Below are positions 1 to 11,790 of a stretch of 64,000 nucleotides of DNA, piece after piece. The position numbers and the translations under genes were made by a program. The stretch's first letter is position 1; every line of letters begins with the position of its first letter. The DNA comes from Typha latifolia. Lineage: Eukaryota; Streptophyta; Magnoliopsida; Poales; Typhaceae. Location: NCBI GenBank assembly GCA_019914945.1, contig CM034099.1, forward strand, positions 1,364,001 through 1,428,000, written 5' to 3'. The notes beneath the pieces are model-generated. The model made no database searches and had not been told where the DNA came from. It saw only the letters and a list, made by a program, of their open reading frames with translations.

Positions 1-896
1 AGTTAGTGTGTTAATCTCTGCACTCTGATAGTTAAATCACTAGCCCGTTTAACAAACTAAGTACAAAGAATCAAGCCTAATCTTCTTTTTTGGTATTTTA
101 TTAACCCAAATTTAAGACTACCAATTCCACTAATGATAGATGAAGCTTTAAATTTAAGGTTAAGTTTAGAGAGGGTCACTGAAGAAAAAAAGGAACGTGA
201 TGAGAATGGAGAATTATTTCGTACTCTTTCCTTAGATCACTTGTCATACTTAACTTTTTTAATCATTCATCCACTAAGTAGGCATGTTCTAAGTTTCTTT
301 ACTCTTTCCTCGCATCGGTTGGCTCCTTGGTCACGTCTAAAAGTCCTCCTTAGATACATAGAAACGTAGAACATTTGGTGCCATTACACATTAGAAGTAT
401 TATCTTCTTCTCTTTTTTTCTGATAATATACAGTTCTTTTGTATTTATAGAGAAGATAAATTCCGACATATTACATTACAGACATATTTTGAATCTAGAC
501 ATGTCTTTGGAATGAGTGCTCTTAACTGTATACAACTCTTATAAAAAAATAATAAAATAATATGTCAGTTAGTTCAGGTCACACGTATCTAACAACTCTG
601 AGATGAATATGTCATCTAAATTTAATTTCAAGCACAATTTGGATTATAATATGCCCAAGCTAACCTAGAAGAGCTGACTCACATTGAATTCTTGCACTAT
701 TATATTGTCACTAGAAACACCTTCTTTTGGCTCATAAATATTAACTCACCATCTTACTCGAACCAAGCTAGTTCCACCAGAACTACACCATTCTTTTTCT
801 TTTTTTTATATGACACTCCACATAATGAAATTGTGTATTTACTCCTGGATGCTGTTGCAATATATACTATTATTAAGACTTCCAAACAGTAGTCTT

Positions 897-897
<1 letters not shown>

Positions 898-940
<43 letters not shown>
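898..940. repeat. (GA)n microsatellite
   Basis: An uninterrupted GA dinucleotide run of about 43 bases, followed by a G-rich GGGA-type stretch. The poly-Ser/Leu open frames on the opposite strand are products of this repeat. Confidence 0.95.
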
Positions 941-946
<6 letters not shown>

Positions 947-1315
947 GGGAGGGAGGGGAGGGGAGTGGGTGTAGCATTTAACATAAAAGGAGTGATGACG
1001 AGGAGCGATAGGGGGCAAAGAAGAGGGCTCCCATTCAAATGCGAGCATTAAAAGAGAGAATTCAAGAAGAGTTAATGGGGGCAGGTGAGAGTCTAAACCC
1101 ATGACCTATGACCGCCTTATTCCAGCTTTAAATGTTTATAATTCACAAAGGGATAGAAGAAGAAGAAGCTCTTTCCGGCTCCCGAGGCGATCTCACTGCC
1201 AAAAATACCCTCCTTCTAAAATGCCAACTTTTGATTAACTAGCAAGCTTCTGTTGCCTTGCACAAGCACTCAATATCTTTTACAGCTTTTACCTAACTCC
1301 CATGCACCCATCTAG

Positions 1316-1350
1316 AGGGGAGGGAGGGAGGGAGGGAGGGAGGGAGGGAG
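1316..1350. repeat. (AGGG)n microsatellite
   Basis: About eight tandem copies of a four-base AGGG unit, then a degenerate GAGAGGGG tail. The purine strand is the plus strand. Confidence 0.9.
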
Positions 1351-2702
1351 AGAGGGGCCAAAAGGCTAAGGATCCTTCCAAACTTTAATGCAACCTGCTC
1401 TCAATTTATTGTTTCATCATTTCAAGTAGAATTTGGATCCCTATGTTGAAGCCTTCATCATTCTTATTTTCTTACAAACTAATATTTTTTTTATGTTTAC
1501 TTGTGTTTTAAAATAAGGGCGTAATAATTAGTAAAAAGAAAAAAAAAAATTGAATTACCGTATTATTATAAGATATAATTTTAATGAATAATATTTATAT
1601 TCTAGAGTTATTATAATATTTAGCAGAAGCAATCTTAGGCCAAGCTTTTGCAAAATTGATTGTAATATGATTAATTGAACCATCATTCCAAAATATGCCC
1701 ACTTCACTTTACTAATATCCATCAGGTCAAGTCAAAGTACCAAGAATTCTACAAGTCTGACTCTTAAGTATCTCATCAATATCATCTGTTTGAGAATGTT
1801 CTCAGTCAAATGTGGTAGGGTTAGGTTGGCAATAACATTCTCCTTGAATGTGAAACTAACCAAACTGACATATTATAATATGTAATTTTTTTTAATTCTA
1901 TTATTGCATCACCAAATTCAAGGCCAAGAGATCCATTTGCAATTTCAAAGATTGGCTAATAGGAGATGGATAAGAGACTATTATAATTTTCTCGTTCTTG
2001 GCAACTTGAGCTTTTTATAATAATATATATTAACTTAAAGAAAAATTAGATAAAAAAATTTATAATTGAACTTCTTCTTCTTTTTCACCATAAAAACAGA
2101 CAAAAGTGTAGAAGGGAAAGTGAGAAGGCAAGGTAATGGCAGGGGGCAATAAATAGATGAGAAATGAATGGGTTAAGGCGTAAATCTGACGTAAAGAATT
2201 TAAGAAGGGGGGGTGTTGTTATTAATAAAAAAGGAGAGGGAGAGGGAGAGGGTGGCCATTTAATTCTTGAGTCTGCTTGTTTTAAATTAGGGGTTTAAAG
2301 TGGGGTGTTGGAGTGCTTTAAAGTGGAGCTCTTTAGGGTGACCCAAATTTGGGAAGTTGGAGTTATGGAAGAGCTGTGGCATTGAATCCATACCCAACTG
2401 TATACATATCGATCGCTCTCCCTTTTTACCATCACCTCTTTTATCTTGCACCCTCTCTCACCCCTCCTTATCCAGAAATTGTAATTACAATAGGTTTGAG
2501 AGTGGTGTGCAATAAGTATGACAATTATGCGTGAACAAATAAATAGTTCACAAGTAATCTATCAAGGCAACCAAACAAGAGTGAAGCTAGTGATTGATAG
2601 CTTTCCCCCTGATTTCCTTTTTGGTGGCGTGTGATTAATGTGATAAGATGAGAAGAAGCTTGAAAGCACATTGCAACACTGAGAAACATGTGAGGGAAAG
2701 AG

Positions 2703-2762
<60 letters not shown>
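2703..2762. repeat. Compound (AT)n(GA)n microsatellite
   Basis: About 20 bases of AT repeat run directly into about 40 bases of GA repeat, 300 to 360 bp upstream of the CFL1-like start codon. Shorter GA tracts follow near 2805-2818 and 3018-3038. Their position in the promoter and leader fits GAGA-type regulatory DNA, but no binding is shown. Confidence 0.9.
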
Positions 2763-2765
<3 letters not shown>

Positions 2766-2917
2766 GAGGTAACCTGATCCAAACTGGTAAAGACCCCTAT
2801 GTAGAGAGAGAGAGAGAGGATGTCTTTGTGGACCCTTTCCAATGACCCTTTTAAAGCCTCCTCAATTAGATACTTGCTTGTAGTCCTGTGCTCTTAAATG
2901 GGCCTCCCTAATCTAGC

Positions 2918-2925
2918 CTATATAA
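2918..2925 (+). promoter_or_regulatory. TATA box of the CFL1-like gene
   Basis: A CTATATAA sequence lies 150 bp upstream of the ATG at 3068. With a start site about 30 bp downstream it would give a leader of about 115 bases containing the GA tract at 3018-3038. Confidence 0.55.
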
Positions 2926-3067
2926 TCATCCAATATCCACCACCAGATACACCAAGAGCTAGATAGAGAGATAGAGATAGATACAAGAAAAAAACGGAAA
3001 AAAAAGAAAAGAAAAGAAGAGAGAGAGAGAGAGAGAGTAAAAGAAATATACTCTGTGATTAGAATCC

Positions 3068-3807
3068 ATGGTGTCCTTGCAAGCAGCCCTATCCTTGGAG
3101 GAGAAGAAGCCGTGCGTCAACCTCGAGAATCCAATATCGAAGAAAAGGAGGCGCGAGGACGAGGAGAAGAGCGACGTTGTAATCTTCTCGTCGAGGGAGG
3201 CCAAGACGGCGAGAGGCGAGAGAGCAAACTCCGACATCGAGCTCAATCTCGAGACTCCCTTGCCTTTGGAGTGGCAACGTTGCCTTGATATCAAGGTAGA
3301 TTCTTTAATTTAAATATAATTATACTTCTTCTTCTTCTTCTTTTAAATTTATTTATTAAAGTTAAACGTGTTTGAACTTAGAGTAGTATATTATTTCACA
3401 TTACACAGTCGGGTCAAATACACTACTACAACACTAGAACAAACAAGAGGACCAACAGAGACCCCAGAGAAAGCCCGGAGCAAGCAACTCCACCACCAAG
3501 CTTGGACCTTGACCTCAACCTCACATGCGTGCCGCCGAAAACCCTAACCGGCGGCGAGGAAAGGGCGAAGACGGACACCGGCATCGCCATGGCCAAGTCC
3601 ATTCGCACGTCGAGCCTACCGCCGTGGATGTCGCTGGCCATCGACCGGCAAGAGATGGTGGCCACCGTGTGCATGAGATGCCACATGCTTGTCATGATGT
3701 CCAAGGCCACTCTCTCATGTCCTAACTGCAAGTTTGTGCACCCACCTACCCATGCCTCCTCCAATTCCGTTAAACCCGGGTTTAAGCTTCTATGCTGTAA
3801 GGATTGA
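3068..3807 (+). CDS. CFL1: WW-domain protein, CURLY FLAG LEAF 1-like
   Basis: Two exons, 3068-3295 and 3409-3807, joined in phase 0, give 208 residues. A basic nuclear-localisation-like patch (KKRRR) lies at residues 25-29. A WW-type module spans about residues 65-98, starting LPLEWQ and split by the intron just after DIK; the first Trp is at 69, but the usual second Trp is replaced (TNRDPR), as I recall for this family. An EAR-type repression motif LDLDLNL lies at 108-114. The C-terminus holds two CxxC pairs (CMRC, CPNC) that could bind zinc. Rice CFL1 acts with an HD-ZIP IV factor (HDG1) to restrain cuticle formation, so a nuclear co-repressor role in epidermis is inferred. The start was chosen because it opens the longest frame ending at a consensus splice donor and follows a TATA box and GA-rich leader. 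Confidence 0.82.
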
Positions 3808-3869
3808 GATTTTGAGAATTCCCAAATGGATACTAGAATTATACAAGGTAAAAGGTTCATTGTAAAATA

Positions 3870-3911
<42 letters not shown>

Positions 3912-6900
3912 ATAAATATATATATATATATATATATGAAGTGATATGAATGCATGTGTAAATATTCATAAGTTAAAGGCTAGGACTGCTGGTAGGTTGG
4001 ATATCAATATGTTGTAATAGATTGATCAACTTCTTGCAGCAAGGAGTAGTTGGTTGTTGATGAAGATTCTACTTTGTTCGATAGTGTTAGCTTCTTAATC
4101 AAATTCCTAGTTACATAAACGGAAATGACCCTCTCATCTACATGCCAAACTCATATATTTGCTTTCCTTTTCTGTACGCTATTTTTTGTCTTTTGATCAG
4201 TATGGGGAGTAAATGCTTATAAGTCTGTGAATAGAAAGTTTGATAAGTTCCAGTCACCAAACATATATAATATATTGGTCCACTTGGATTATGTGGGTAA
4301 AGGAAATATTCATATTGAATGAAAAAAAAAATAGAGTTTTCTAAATGAATGAGTAGAGGAATTCATGAGATGGTAATTAATTGTGCAGCAGAGTGAAAGC
4401 GAGGTGATGAGATTAAACGGAGGAAAGGAGTTAGGAACAGAGCAAACACAAGGACTAAATTTAGATATTGACCATAAATTGGATCATATTAGTCACATAA
4501 GGCCTAGTAGAGCGTGTTTGATTTGATTCTAGCAATCTAAACATAGAGCTTTTTTTTTCAGAGGATTCCTTTGATACTATGTTGTGACACTGACAAGTTC
4601 AAATTTTAGTAATTTAACCGAGGAAGTGATATGAATATCCTTAATTGGGACGAATATATACAAATAAGAATAAGGGTATTATCTGTGTGTAACAATTGAT
4701 AAGTTTTTAATGATGGGGTTATCTACATAAATAAATAAATAAAAACAAGAGTTTTAAGATAATACAAAAACTAAAGTTGCATCAGGAATAGGAGATTTCA
4801 GAATGATTGCAAAAGAATCCTTATAAAAGTATGTAATTATTTTCGGATCTCATGGCCCATGGACCACCCAAATTATGACTTTAGCCAGGGCCCAGGGCTT
4901 CTCAATGAACCCGCTGGTTAGGGTTTTGTTTGCTTGGTTGGGGACTATCTTTCTCTGAATCGAAGATTTGCAAGGCTTACTTTGTGTCATATAATTATTT
5001 ATGGCTTTGGGTCGTTGTCTTTATTTATTTATTGTTATGATGTTCTTAATAATAATAATCTAGTATGGAGCTTATGTTAAAAAAAGTCATTATGATGTAT
5101 TATGCGGTCTTCAAATGAATCTTTGTTGATGGGTTTTCCAATAAAAAGTAAATAAAAGAACTGTGCTCAGGGATGTTGTAAAATACTCTGCTAATTTTCA
5201 TCCACTTTTACGACACCCAAGCAGTAAATTGAAGGTAAAAGAGCTTAGATTAAGCTTAGTGGTCGTCCTTAAGGATCCTTCCATGGCATGCATGCATCAC
5301 CTTCAGAAGGCTCAGACATCTCTGCACGCATGTATGTGTATCGAACATGGGGATTTCTCACCAAATAGCCGATCAACTAACTCTTTTCTCTATCGCATTC
5401 CTCACAGATAATCTTGTTTTCTAATACTTTTGCAGATCTTTGTCCTGCCATCATCATATAGATCGTTTCCAGATAAGCAGGGCGGGAAAGATGGGCAAAT
5501 AAGCATGAATTGTTTATGGACTATTGTGAACAAAGACATTGCCTTCATTATGTATCCTTAAATCTAACTTTTTACCCGTCAAAACCACAAGCATACCAAC
5601 GACAGTGAATTACATGAACTATCAGAATCTCAGACAAATTCTTTGATGAATCCAAATAAAATAAAGAATAAACCTTAAAAAAAAGTAAATAGCAAAAATA
5701 AGTAGAAGGTAGAAGAGCCCAGATTCCAAATAAACGAATTGAAACTCGAAAAGCATCCTTCGGATTCTTGAAGAATGAGGGGGCAAAGGGATTGATATAC
5801 CGAGAAAAATTTCTTATTATAGGATTGTGATTTGATCTGCATATGTTTGGTAAAACGTAAGGGTTTTAGAGGAGAGCATATGATTATTTTTAGACAAACT
5901 CTAGCCAAGAATGAAGGTATACTAAGGAGATCCTTGGTGGAGGTTCAAACTTTAAAATAGATTGTGTAACATAACAAGTGGAAATTAAACATAAAACTAA
6001 TTAATTCACATACTTGCTGATTTTATTTGCAGGGCTTTTTAGAGCATTCAACAAGTCTAACATCCAATTCTTGCAACAGCAATGGTAATTAAATGAGTGC
6101 AAAAAACAATATTAAGTGCTTGTCTTATGACAGTTTCCTCCCTGGCCTGACACTGCTACTCACAGAAGGAGAGCAGGAGAATTCCTTGCCTGAGCCACTG
6201 GGGGTAAAGTTCAAACATCTAAGAGACTTTTGTGGATGTTCAACATTGTTGCAGCTCTGTGCATCCAGAATAGCTACATCAATGGTATCCAGATTTGTCA
6301 GCTTGGATTCAAAGAGAAATTTGTAGGTTTGTGCTTTCATTGCTCAACCAAATTAAAGATTAGCTGCAACTTATAGTAGCAGAATGATACCACAGAGAGC
6401 ATACATCTGGATCTGGTGGCCTTAGCGATGTCAAAGGGGATTATTCTTTTCTTTCTCAAAGGAGGGTGAAAGATTTAGCATAAGAAACCTCTTTATACTT
6501 GATTCATTATAGACTGCAAATAATGTGAGACATCATAGTAAAGCTTTGTAAATGAAATCCTTACTGTACCTAGTCTGAATCTTTGGTGTTTAATAAATTT
6601 ATGTACTACAGAAATCAAGTTTTAATGTCTATTTCCAAGCTCCTTGCAACATGATAACACATCAGAGTTTCATCAAGTGTGTCTCCTTAATTTTAGGCAT
6701 CTTCCTCTCTTTTTCTCTACTTGCTAGTGTTGGAAATATACCCAGCTCAATGAACAAAACGGAAACTTTCTTAATCTATTTTAGGATTAGGGGTTTAGGG
6801 TTTAGAACTTTAGATACAAGATCAAATCAAATAGAGAAGATAACGCGTAAGGAAGATATTATAAAAACGATAGAATCCATTTAACTCTTCGAATCCAAAG

Positions 6901-6980
6901 CAAAACCCTAGGAATCCATAAATCCCACCACGAGCACCTTAAAAAAAACTAAATCTTAACTGCCCGAACCCAGGACACGA
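3808..6980. other. Spacer between the CFL1-like gene and TRM112
   Basis: About 3.2 kb, AT-rich. It holds (GA)n near 3871-3907 and (AT)n near 3913-3937 just past the CFL1-like stop. I could not build a gene from the short frames; the one at 6093-6326 (77 codons) resembles no family I know. Near 6791-6805 there are two plant telomere-like TTTAGGG units. Confidence 0.5.
3871..3937. repeat. (GA)n and (AT)n microsatellites
   Basis: About 36 bases of GA repeat and about 25 bases of AT repeat separated by a few bases, in the 3' flank of the CFL1-like gene. Confidence 0.9.
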
Positions 6981-7352
6981 TCACACCTCGTCCTCATGGA
7001 GGAGCATGTTCGGGATCCCCTTGTTGATCGGGAATCGCCTCCCTGTCTCGGGGCAGACGAGGGCGCCCTCCTCGACGTGAATCTCGAGGAGGGCGTGGTG
7101 GAAGCGGCGGAGGAAGTCGTCGGAGGCGACCATGGAAGGGTCGGCATCGTCGGGGAGGAGGTCGTCGAGGCCGATTGATTTGGCGGCGCCGACGAGGGCT
7201 TTGTACTCGATCTTGGGGAAGATGCCGCGGAGGAAGTCGGCGTTGAGCTCCACCTCCTTCTCCACCCACTTCTCCGCCTCGAGACGTAGGGGGAAGCCGT
7301 TGGTTACTCCCTTTATGTTGCAGGAAAGCATGTTGTGGGTTAGAAGCCTCAT
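6981..7352 (-). CDS. TRM112: Multifunctional methyltransferase subunit TRM112-like
   Basis: A single exon encodes 123 residues from ATG at 7352 to TGA at 6981-6983. It begins MRLLTHNMLSCNIKGV, the standard N-terminus of plant Trm112 homologues, and ends with the conserved strand pair LVCPETGRRFPI and GIPNMLLHEDEV. Trm112 is a small zinc-binding activator that partners several methyltransferases acting on tRNA, rRNA and release factor eRF1; the Arabidopsis homologue is SMO2, needed for normal organ growth. Cys11 and the Cys of LVCPE remain. The frame stays open 34 codons upstream, but that part is low-complexity leader and the family starts at MRLLTHN. Divergent from the deubiquitinase gene, with 621 bp between start codons. 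Confidence 0.9.
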   Translation of the reverse strand: MRLLTHNMLSCNIKGVTNGFPLRLEAEKWVEKEVELNADFLRGIFPKIEYKALVGAAKSIGLDDLLPDDADPSMVASDDFLRRFHHALLEIHVEEGALVCPETGRRFPINKGIPNMLLHEDEV

Positions 7353-7973
7353 CGTCTCTTCTCTGCTCAACTTCTCGCTCCGTCCCTCTCTCTCTCTCCC
7401 CCCTCTTTTCGGGTTCGATTCTTTCCTACGGAGTATATAGATAGATAGAGTCATAGAGATGTATAAAAAATTAAGGTAATTTTTCAGAAACCCTCCTTGC
7501 TTTCGACCTTATTATTATTATTATTATTATTATTATTTGTTAATCTTTGCATAGTCCTGCAATCCTTTCCCTATAAAATGGTAAGCCAATCACGGTAAGA
7601 CACGTGGATCCTTGATCCGTTCATTAAATATCGAAAAAGAATAGTTTGGGGTCGGTTGAGACATTTCTTGGTAAGTTGTTAACCTCAAAACTAATAAAGC
7701 TCTTTCTCGAATTGACTCTTCTTCTCGGTAGACATTTCGATCGCTCTCTCACTATCTCACATCATTCTCGTCGCTTTCTTTACTTGTTCGCCATAAGAGC
7801 GTAGAAATTTCGCACCACTATAATTCTCCTCAAAGAGTCGAAATACGTCTCCATTGCCATTGATGCAGCTTTCTCTCTCTGCCCCACGCCTGAGGGCTGT
7901 GATCGGAAGGAAGGGAATCTAGGGTTAGGGTTTTGATTCCGGTCTTCTGGTGAAAGGCGGTAGTTGGATGGTG
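7353..7973. promoter_or_regulatory. Shared divergent promoter region, TRM112 / UBP3-like
   Basis: This 621-bp interval separates the oppositely oriented ATGs of two housekeeping-type genes. It holds a (TTA)n tract near 7509-7537 and, at 7921-7934 just before the UBP start, an AGGGTTAGGGTTTT telo-box-like motif. Telo boxes are frequent close to start sites of plant translation and growth genes. Joint control is inferred from arrangement only. Confidence 0.5.
7509..7537. repeat. (TTA)n microsatellite
   Basis: About nine tandem TTA/ATT units in the divergent promoter interval. Confidence 0.9.
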
Positions 7974-10900
7974 ATGGGAGCCGCGGGTTCGAAGCTCGAG
8001 AAGGCTCTTGGCGATCAGTTCCCCGAGGGCGAGCGCTACTTTGGTCTCGAAAACTTTGGCAACACTTGTTACTGTAACAGCGTTTTGCAGGTACTCACAT
8101 CGATTCCTTCCCTGTTCTCTTCTTTTCATTGAAGGAAATCAAGATAAAAATTCCATCTTTTATTGTATTGTTATTTTCCTGATTTTTCTTTTACTGTATC
8201 TTGCACTTATTAAAAGATCAACCCTTGCTTTTGTTTAGTGCTAATTAATGCTTGCAAGTTCTAATTATTTTTGTGATAGCCGATCCATATGCTGATGTTT
8301 TTCATATGAGAGAAGAATGCCCGCTATTGATAACCTGGAATTATGTTAGAGTGCTCTGTTCTTCTCTCGTTAGTGGAACTCAAAGACCTTGGGTAGAAAT
8401 CAATAATTTTCCTATGCAGGAACTGGATGAAGCAGAACCAGTCTTCCTATTTAAGGATTTGCAGATGACAACATGTTTAGTGAATCAGTTGGATCGGAAG
8501 TGACTAAGGAGAGAATCTTGCAGTAGGGAAAGTAAGTAGGATCTTCATATTTGGCAAGTGATTGATTCCATCCAAGGTCAATTACAAGTTGAAGATTGAA
8601 TCAGTCAAATATTTTCTTCAATGCTAGTTCAGAAACTAAAAAGATATTTGAAGCAAACAAGGAATTAAATGAGTAAAAGTTGAGAGGGTAATCAAGAAGC
8701 CATATGAAGATTTCATAGTGATTTTCAAAATTGGAAAAGGAGATATTAAAGACATAGAATTGTTTGCAAGATCAAAATGAAAAAGAAGAAGATAGAGGAG
8801 AATAATTTTCGTAGAATTATGCTTCTTCTCATTTTCTTTTGTTTCATCATTACTTGTTATCCTTTTTATGTATATATGGGCATAGAATGGGGAAAAGGAG
8901 TGTAATTTGAGGGGAATAGATTATAGGTCAGTTGATGATTGAGCCAGTCTTTATACTACTTGCTTCTGTGTATAGTGTGAGGCCATCTTTCATGTTGGAG
9001 AGACTGCTGGAGTTAGATTTGAGGTTACCTATTTATTTATTTCTCTCTATTTTCTCCTTTTTACTCCCTCGTTTTTTTTTCTTTCAATACATTCTGCGCT
9101 ATATCATCATAAAGAACCTTATTACTCACCTATTGGAGCTAAAGCTTGCCTCAATTTAATTGCGCCCTCTTACATGTTTTCCCTTTTAAATGTCCATAAA
9201 CTGTAGCACATCACATGTGAGTAACATTCTTGATGTCTAATTCAGGAAGACACCTGTATTGGGCTGTAGCAGTCTATTGAATACTCACAAGTCTCAAAGT
9301 GACTAACTTAACTTGTAAGATGCGATTACACTGTCGGTACGCATAACATAAACTGCACATGTCATGCTTTGAATTCATATTATGTTCTATAATAAACTTC
9401 AATGCCCCAGTTTCCATTATAGGTGATGAAAGAACTCATTTCCATAAATGCTGAGTGCTTTTTTTTCCATTTTATCAACAACCATTTAGTGACATTAGTT
9501 GAAGTCGAACCTTATTGATTGTTTGATAAACCGAATTGTTTTATATAATTTTGATCATGTTCTACTTTATGGTTTCTTGTGCGTTGTATTCTTGTACAGG
9601 CACTTTATTTCTGTGTTCCTTTCCGAGAGCAATTGCTCGAGTATTATGCAAAGAACAAATGCGGAGATGCAGATGAAAACCTCCTAACAAGCTTGGCTGA
9701 CCTGTTCTCTCAGGTAGATGTTTAATATCTTCTGTCTCTCTGTTCTCATGTTCCTCCTCTTTGATATAACCCTTTTATCTTGCATCTTAAGAAGCCCTCA
9801 TGCGCAAAAGAAAGGGTTTACCATTCAATAGTTTGTTTTATGTTAAATCTTGATTTGTATGCCTCTTTATATCATTAGTAACAATGAAATGTTTGATTTC
9901 AAGTCTCTAAATTTAATATTAAATTACTGATAGTTACTTTTTGTTGCTGCTGCTAAGAAAATTCTTGTGTCTTTGAAATTGCAATGACAACTTTCCATCT
10001 GCTCCGCTATGCAGATCAGCTCCCAGAAGAAGAAAACGGGTGTTATTGCACCAAAGCGTTTTGTACAAAAAGTGAGGAAACAAAATGAACTTTTCCGCAG
10101 TTATATGCACCAGGTAATCCAATACGGAGCTGGTGGTATATTGTGAAGTTGGCAGTATTCTTGCCAATATTTGGCAGAGTTAGACATCTTAAGATATCTT
10201 CCTTCTGTATGGACAATATATAACTACCAGCAATCCATCTTTCAGTGTTTTGTTAATGCCTCTATTATGTGTTTGGTGTTGGAAAAAGAATTGATAATTA
10301 ATTGCTAAACATAGTCGTAGTGTGAATATTTATCTGATATTTTCTTCCTTTGGACTGTTAAAAAGTTCAGAAGCTGCATTAGAATGAGTTTGACTTGTTA
10401 ATCATCTCTAAAATTACAGGCAGAACATCAGTAAAGATTTATATTTTGAAAAATTGATATTTTATATTTAGTTCCTTGCTTCATACACCAAATGGTTATC
10501 TCATTCACTCTTTGAAGATAAAGAAATATGTGATATGTGTACCTTCATGGTTTGCGTTCTCAAGAGTTATGTTCACTTGTAGAAATGTCTTCCTACTATT
10601 ACAGGCTAATCAGATGGTTTTATATGGTGTTTTAGTGCTTATATCTACATCATCTCTAGTTAACCTCAAACCTGGCCCATTTTTATCTCTAGGATGCTCA
10701 TGAGTTCTTGAACTTCTTGCTGAATGAGCTAGTAGATATTCTGGAGAAAGAATCTGATACTGCAAAAACATCACCTGAAGCCTCATCAATACAGAAGGCT
10801 GCAAATGGTGTATACCATACTAAAACCAATGGAATCCGAAAAGAACCACTTGTTACATGGGTACACAAAATGTTTCAGGTCAGTCATTGGTCGGTCTGGA

Positions 10901-11790
10901 TTTGACTGGTTGGGCTTCCTTGTATGCTAGTCTTAATTTATACATGTCTGTTTTCCATATATAGGGTATATTGACCAATGAGACAAGGTGTTTACGGTGT
11001 GAAACTGTTACGGCAAGGGATGAAACATTTTTGGACCTGAGCCTTGATATTGAGCAGAATACCTCAATTACTAGCTGCCTCAAAAACTTTAGCTCAACTG
11101 AGACATTGAATGCTGAGGATAAGTTCTTTTGTGACAAGTGCTGCAGGTAACTATTATCTCATCTTCTGTTATTGCTCCCATGAAACTATGCTTGAATGAT
11201 TGTGAGGAATACCTATATAATGGTTTCCTTCTACTACTAAAGTCATAGAGTTATTCTTAGATCCTAATGTATGCAAGGGAAATATTTTAGTTTGTGGCTA
11301 TGATTTTTTCTACTAAACCCTTTGACTTGCATTAAAAAATTTATTGGTAGTTCTTTTAATGATAAGAAAATTCTGGTTCTTCTTAATCAGCTTGCAGGAA
11401 GCGCAGAAGAGGATGAAGATTAAGAAACCACCTAACATTCTGGTAATTCATCTCAAGCGCTTTAAGTACATTGAGCAGCTTGGCCGGCTCAAAAAGTTGT
11501 CATACCGCGTCGTGTTTCCCTTGGAGCTGAAGCTTAGCAACACTACTGACAATTCAGACTTGGAGTACTCTCTTGTTGCTGTTGTTGTTCATCTGGGAAG
11601 CGGACCGAACCATGGGCACTATGTTAGCTTTGTTAAAAGCCACAATCACTGGCTGTATTTTGATGATGAGAATGTGGAGACGATTGATGAGTCAGTGCTG
11701 CAAACATTCTTTGGGTCTGCACAAGAGTATTCCAATAATACTGATCATGGATACATTCTTTTCTACGAGAACTTTGGTGGGAGTAGCTGA
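7974..11790 (+). CDS. UBP3: Ubiquitin carboxyl-terminal hydrolase, UBP3/UBP4 type
   Basis: Six exons (7974-8090, 9600-9713, 10015-10113, 10693-10878, 10965-11146, 11391-11790) join in frame to 365 residues, the usual size of plant UBP3/UBP4. It is a USP-family cysteine protease that removes ubiquitin from proteins; Arabidopsis UBP3 and UBP4 are nuclear and needed for pollen. The Cys box GNTCYCNS carries catalytic Cys32; the His box [10 protein letters not shown] has His309, followed by [10 protein letters not shown] zinc-finger-like pair CLRC (181-184) and CDKC (228-231) is intact. MGAAGSKL looks like an N-myristoylation signal. An in-frame ATG two codons upstream exists at 7968, but MGAAGSK is the conserved start. 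Intron 1 (about 1.5 kb) holds AT-rich sequence and no gene. I cannot tell UBP3 from UBP4 orthology. Confidence 0.95.

Larger units (their letters stand above)
1..2917. other. Gene-free spacer upstream of the CFL1-like gene
   Basis: I see no convincing coding region here. The short open frames are low-complexity or lack any family likeness. The stretch is AT-rich and carries several simple repeats: (GA)n near 898-940, an (AGGG)n tract near 1316-1350, and (AT)n followed by (GA)n at 2703-2762. The GA tracts nearest the gene may be promoter elements, since plant BBR/BPC proteins bind GA repeats; that is inference. Confidence 0.6.

Noticed and set aside
754..1102. Minus-strand open frames rich in Ser-Leu
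   Set aside because: They are translations of the (GA)n microsatellite and have no other support; the same holds for frames over GA/CT tracts at 2525-2845 and 21382-21699.
7353..7454. 34-residue N-terminal extension of TRM112
   Set aside because: Low-complexity leader sequence; the family starts at MRLLTHN.
8252..8900. Possible retroelement remnant in UBP intron 1
   Set aside because: The AG-rich stretch around 8570-8810 translates with many stops and shows no gag or pol motif I could name.
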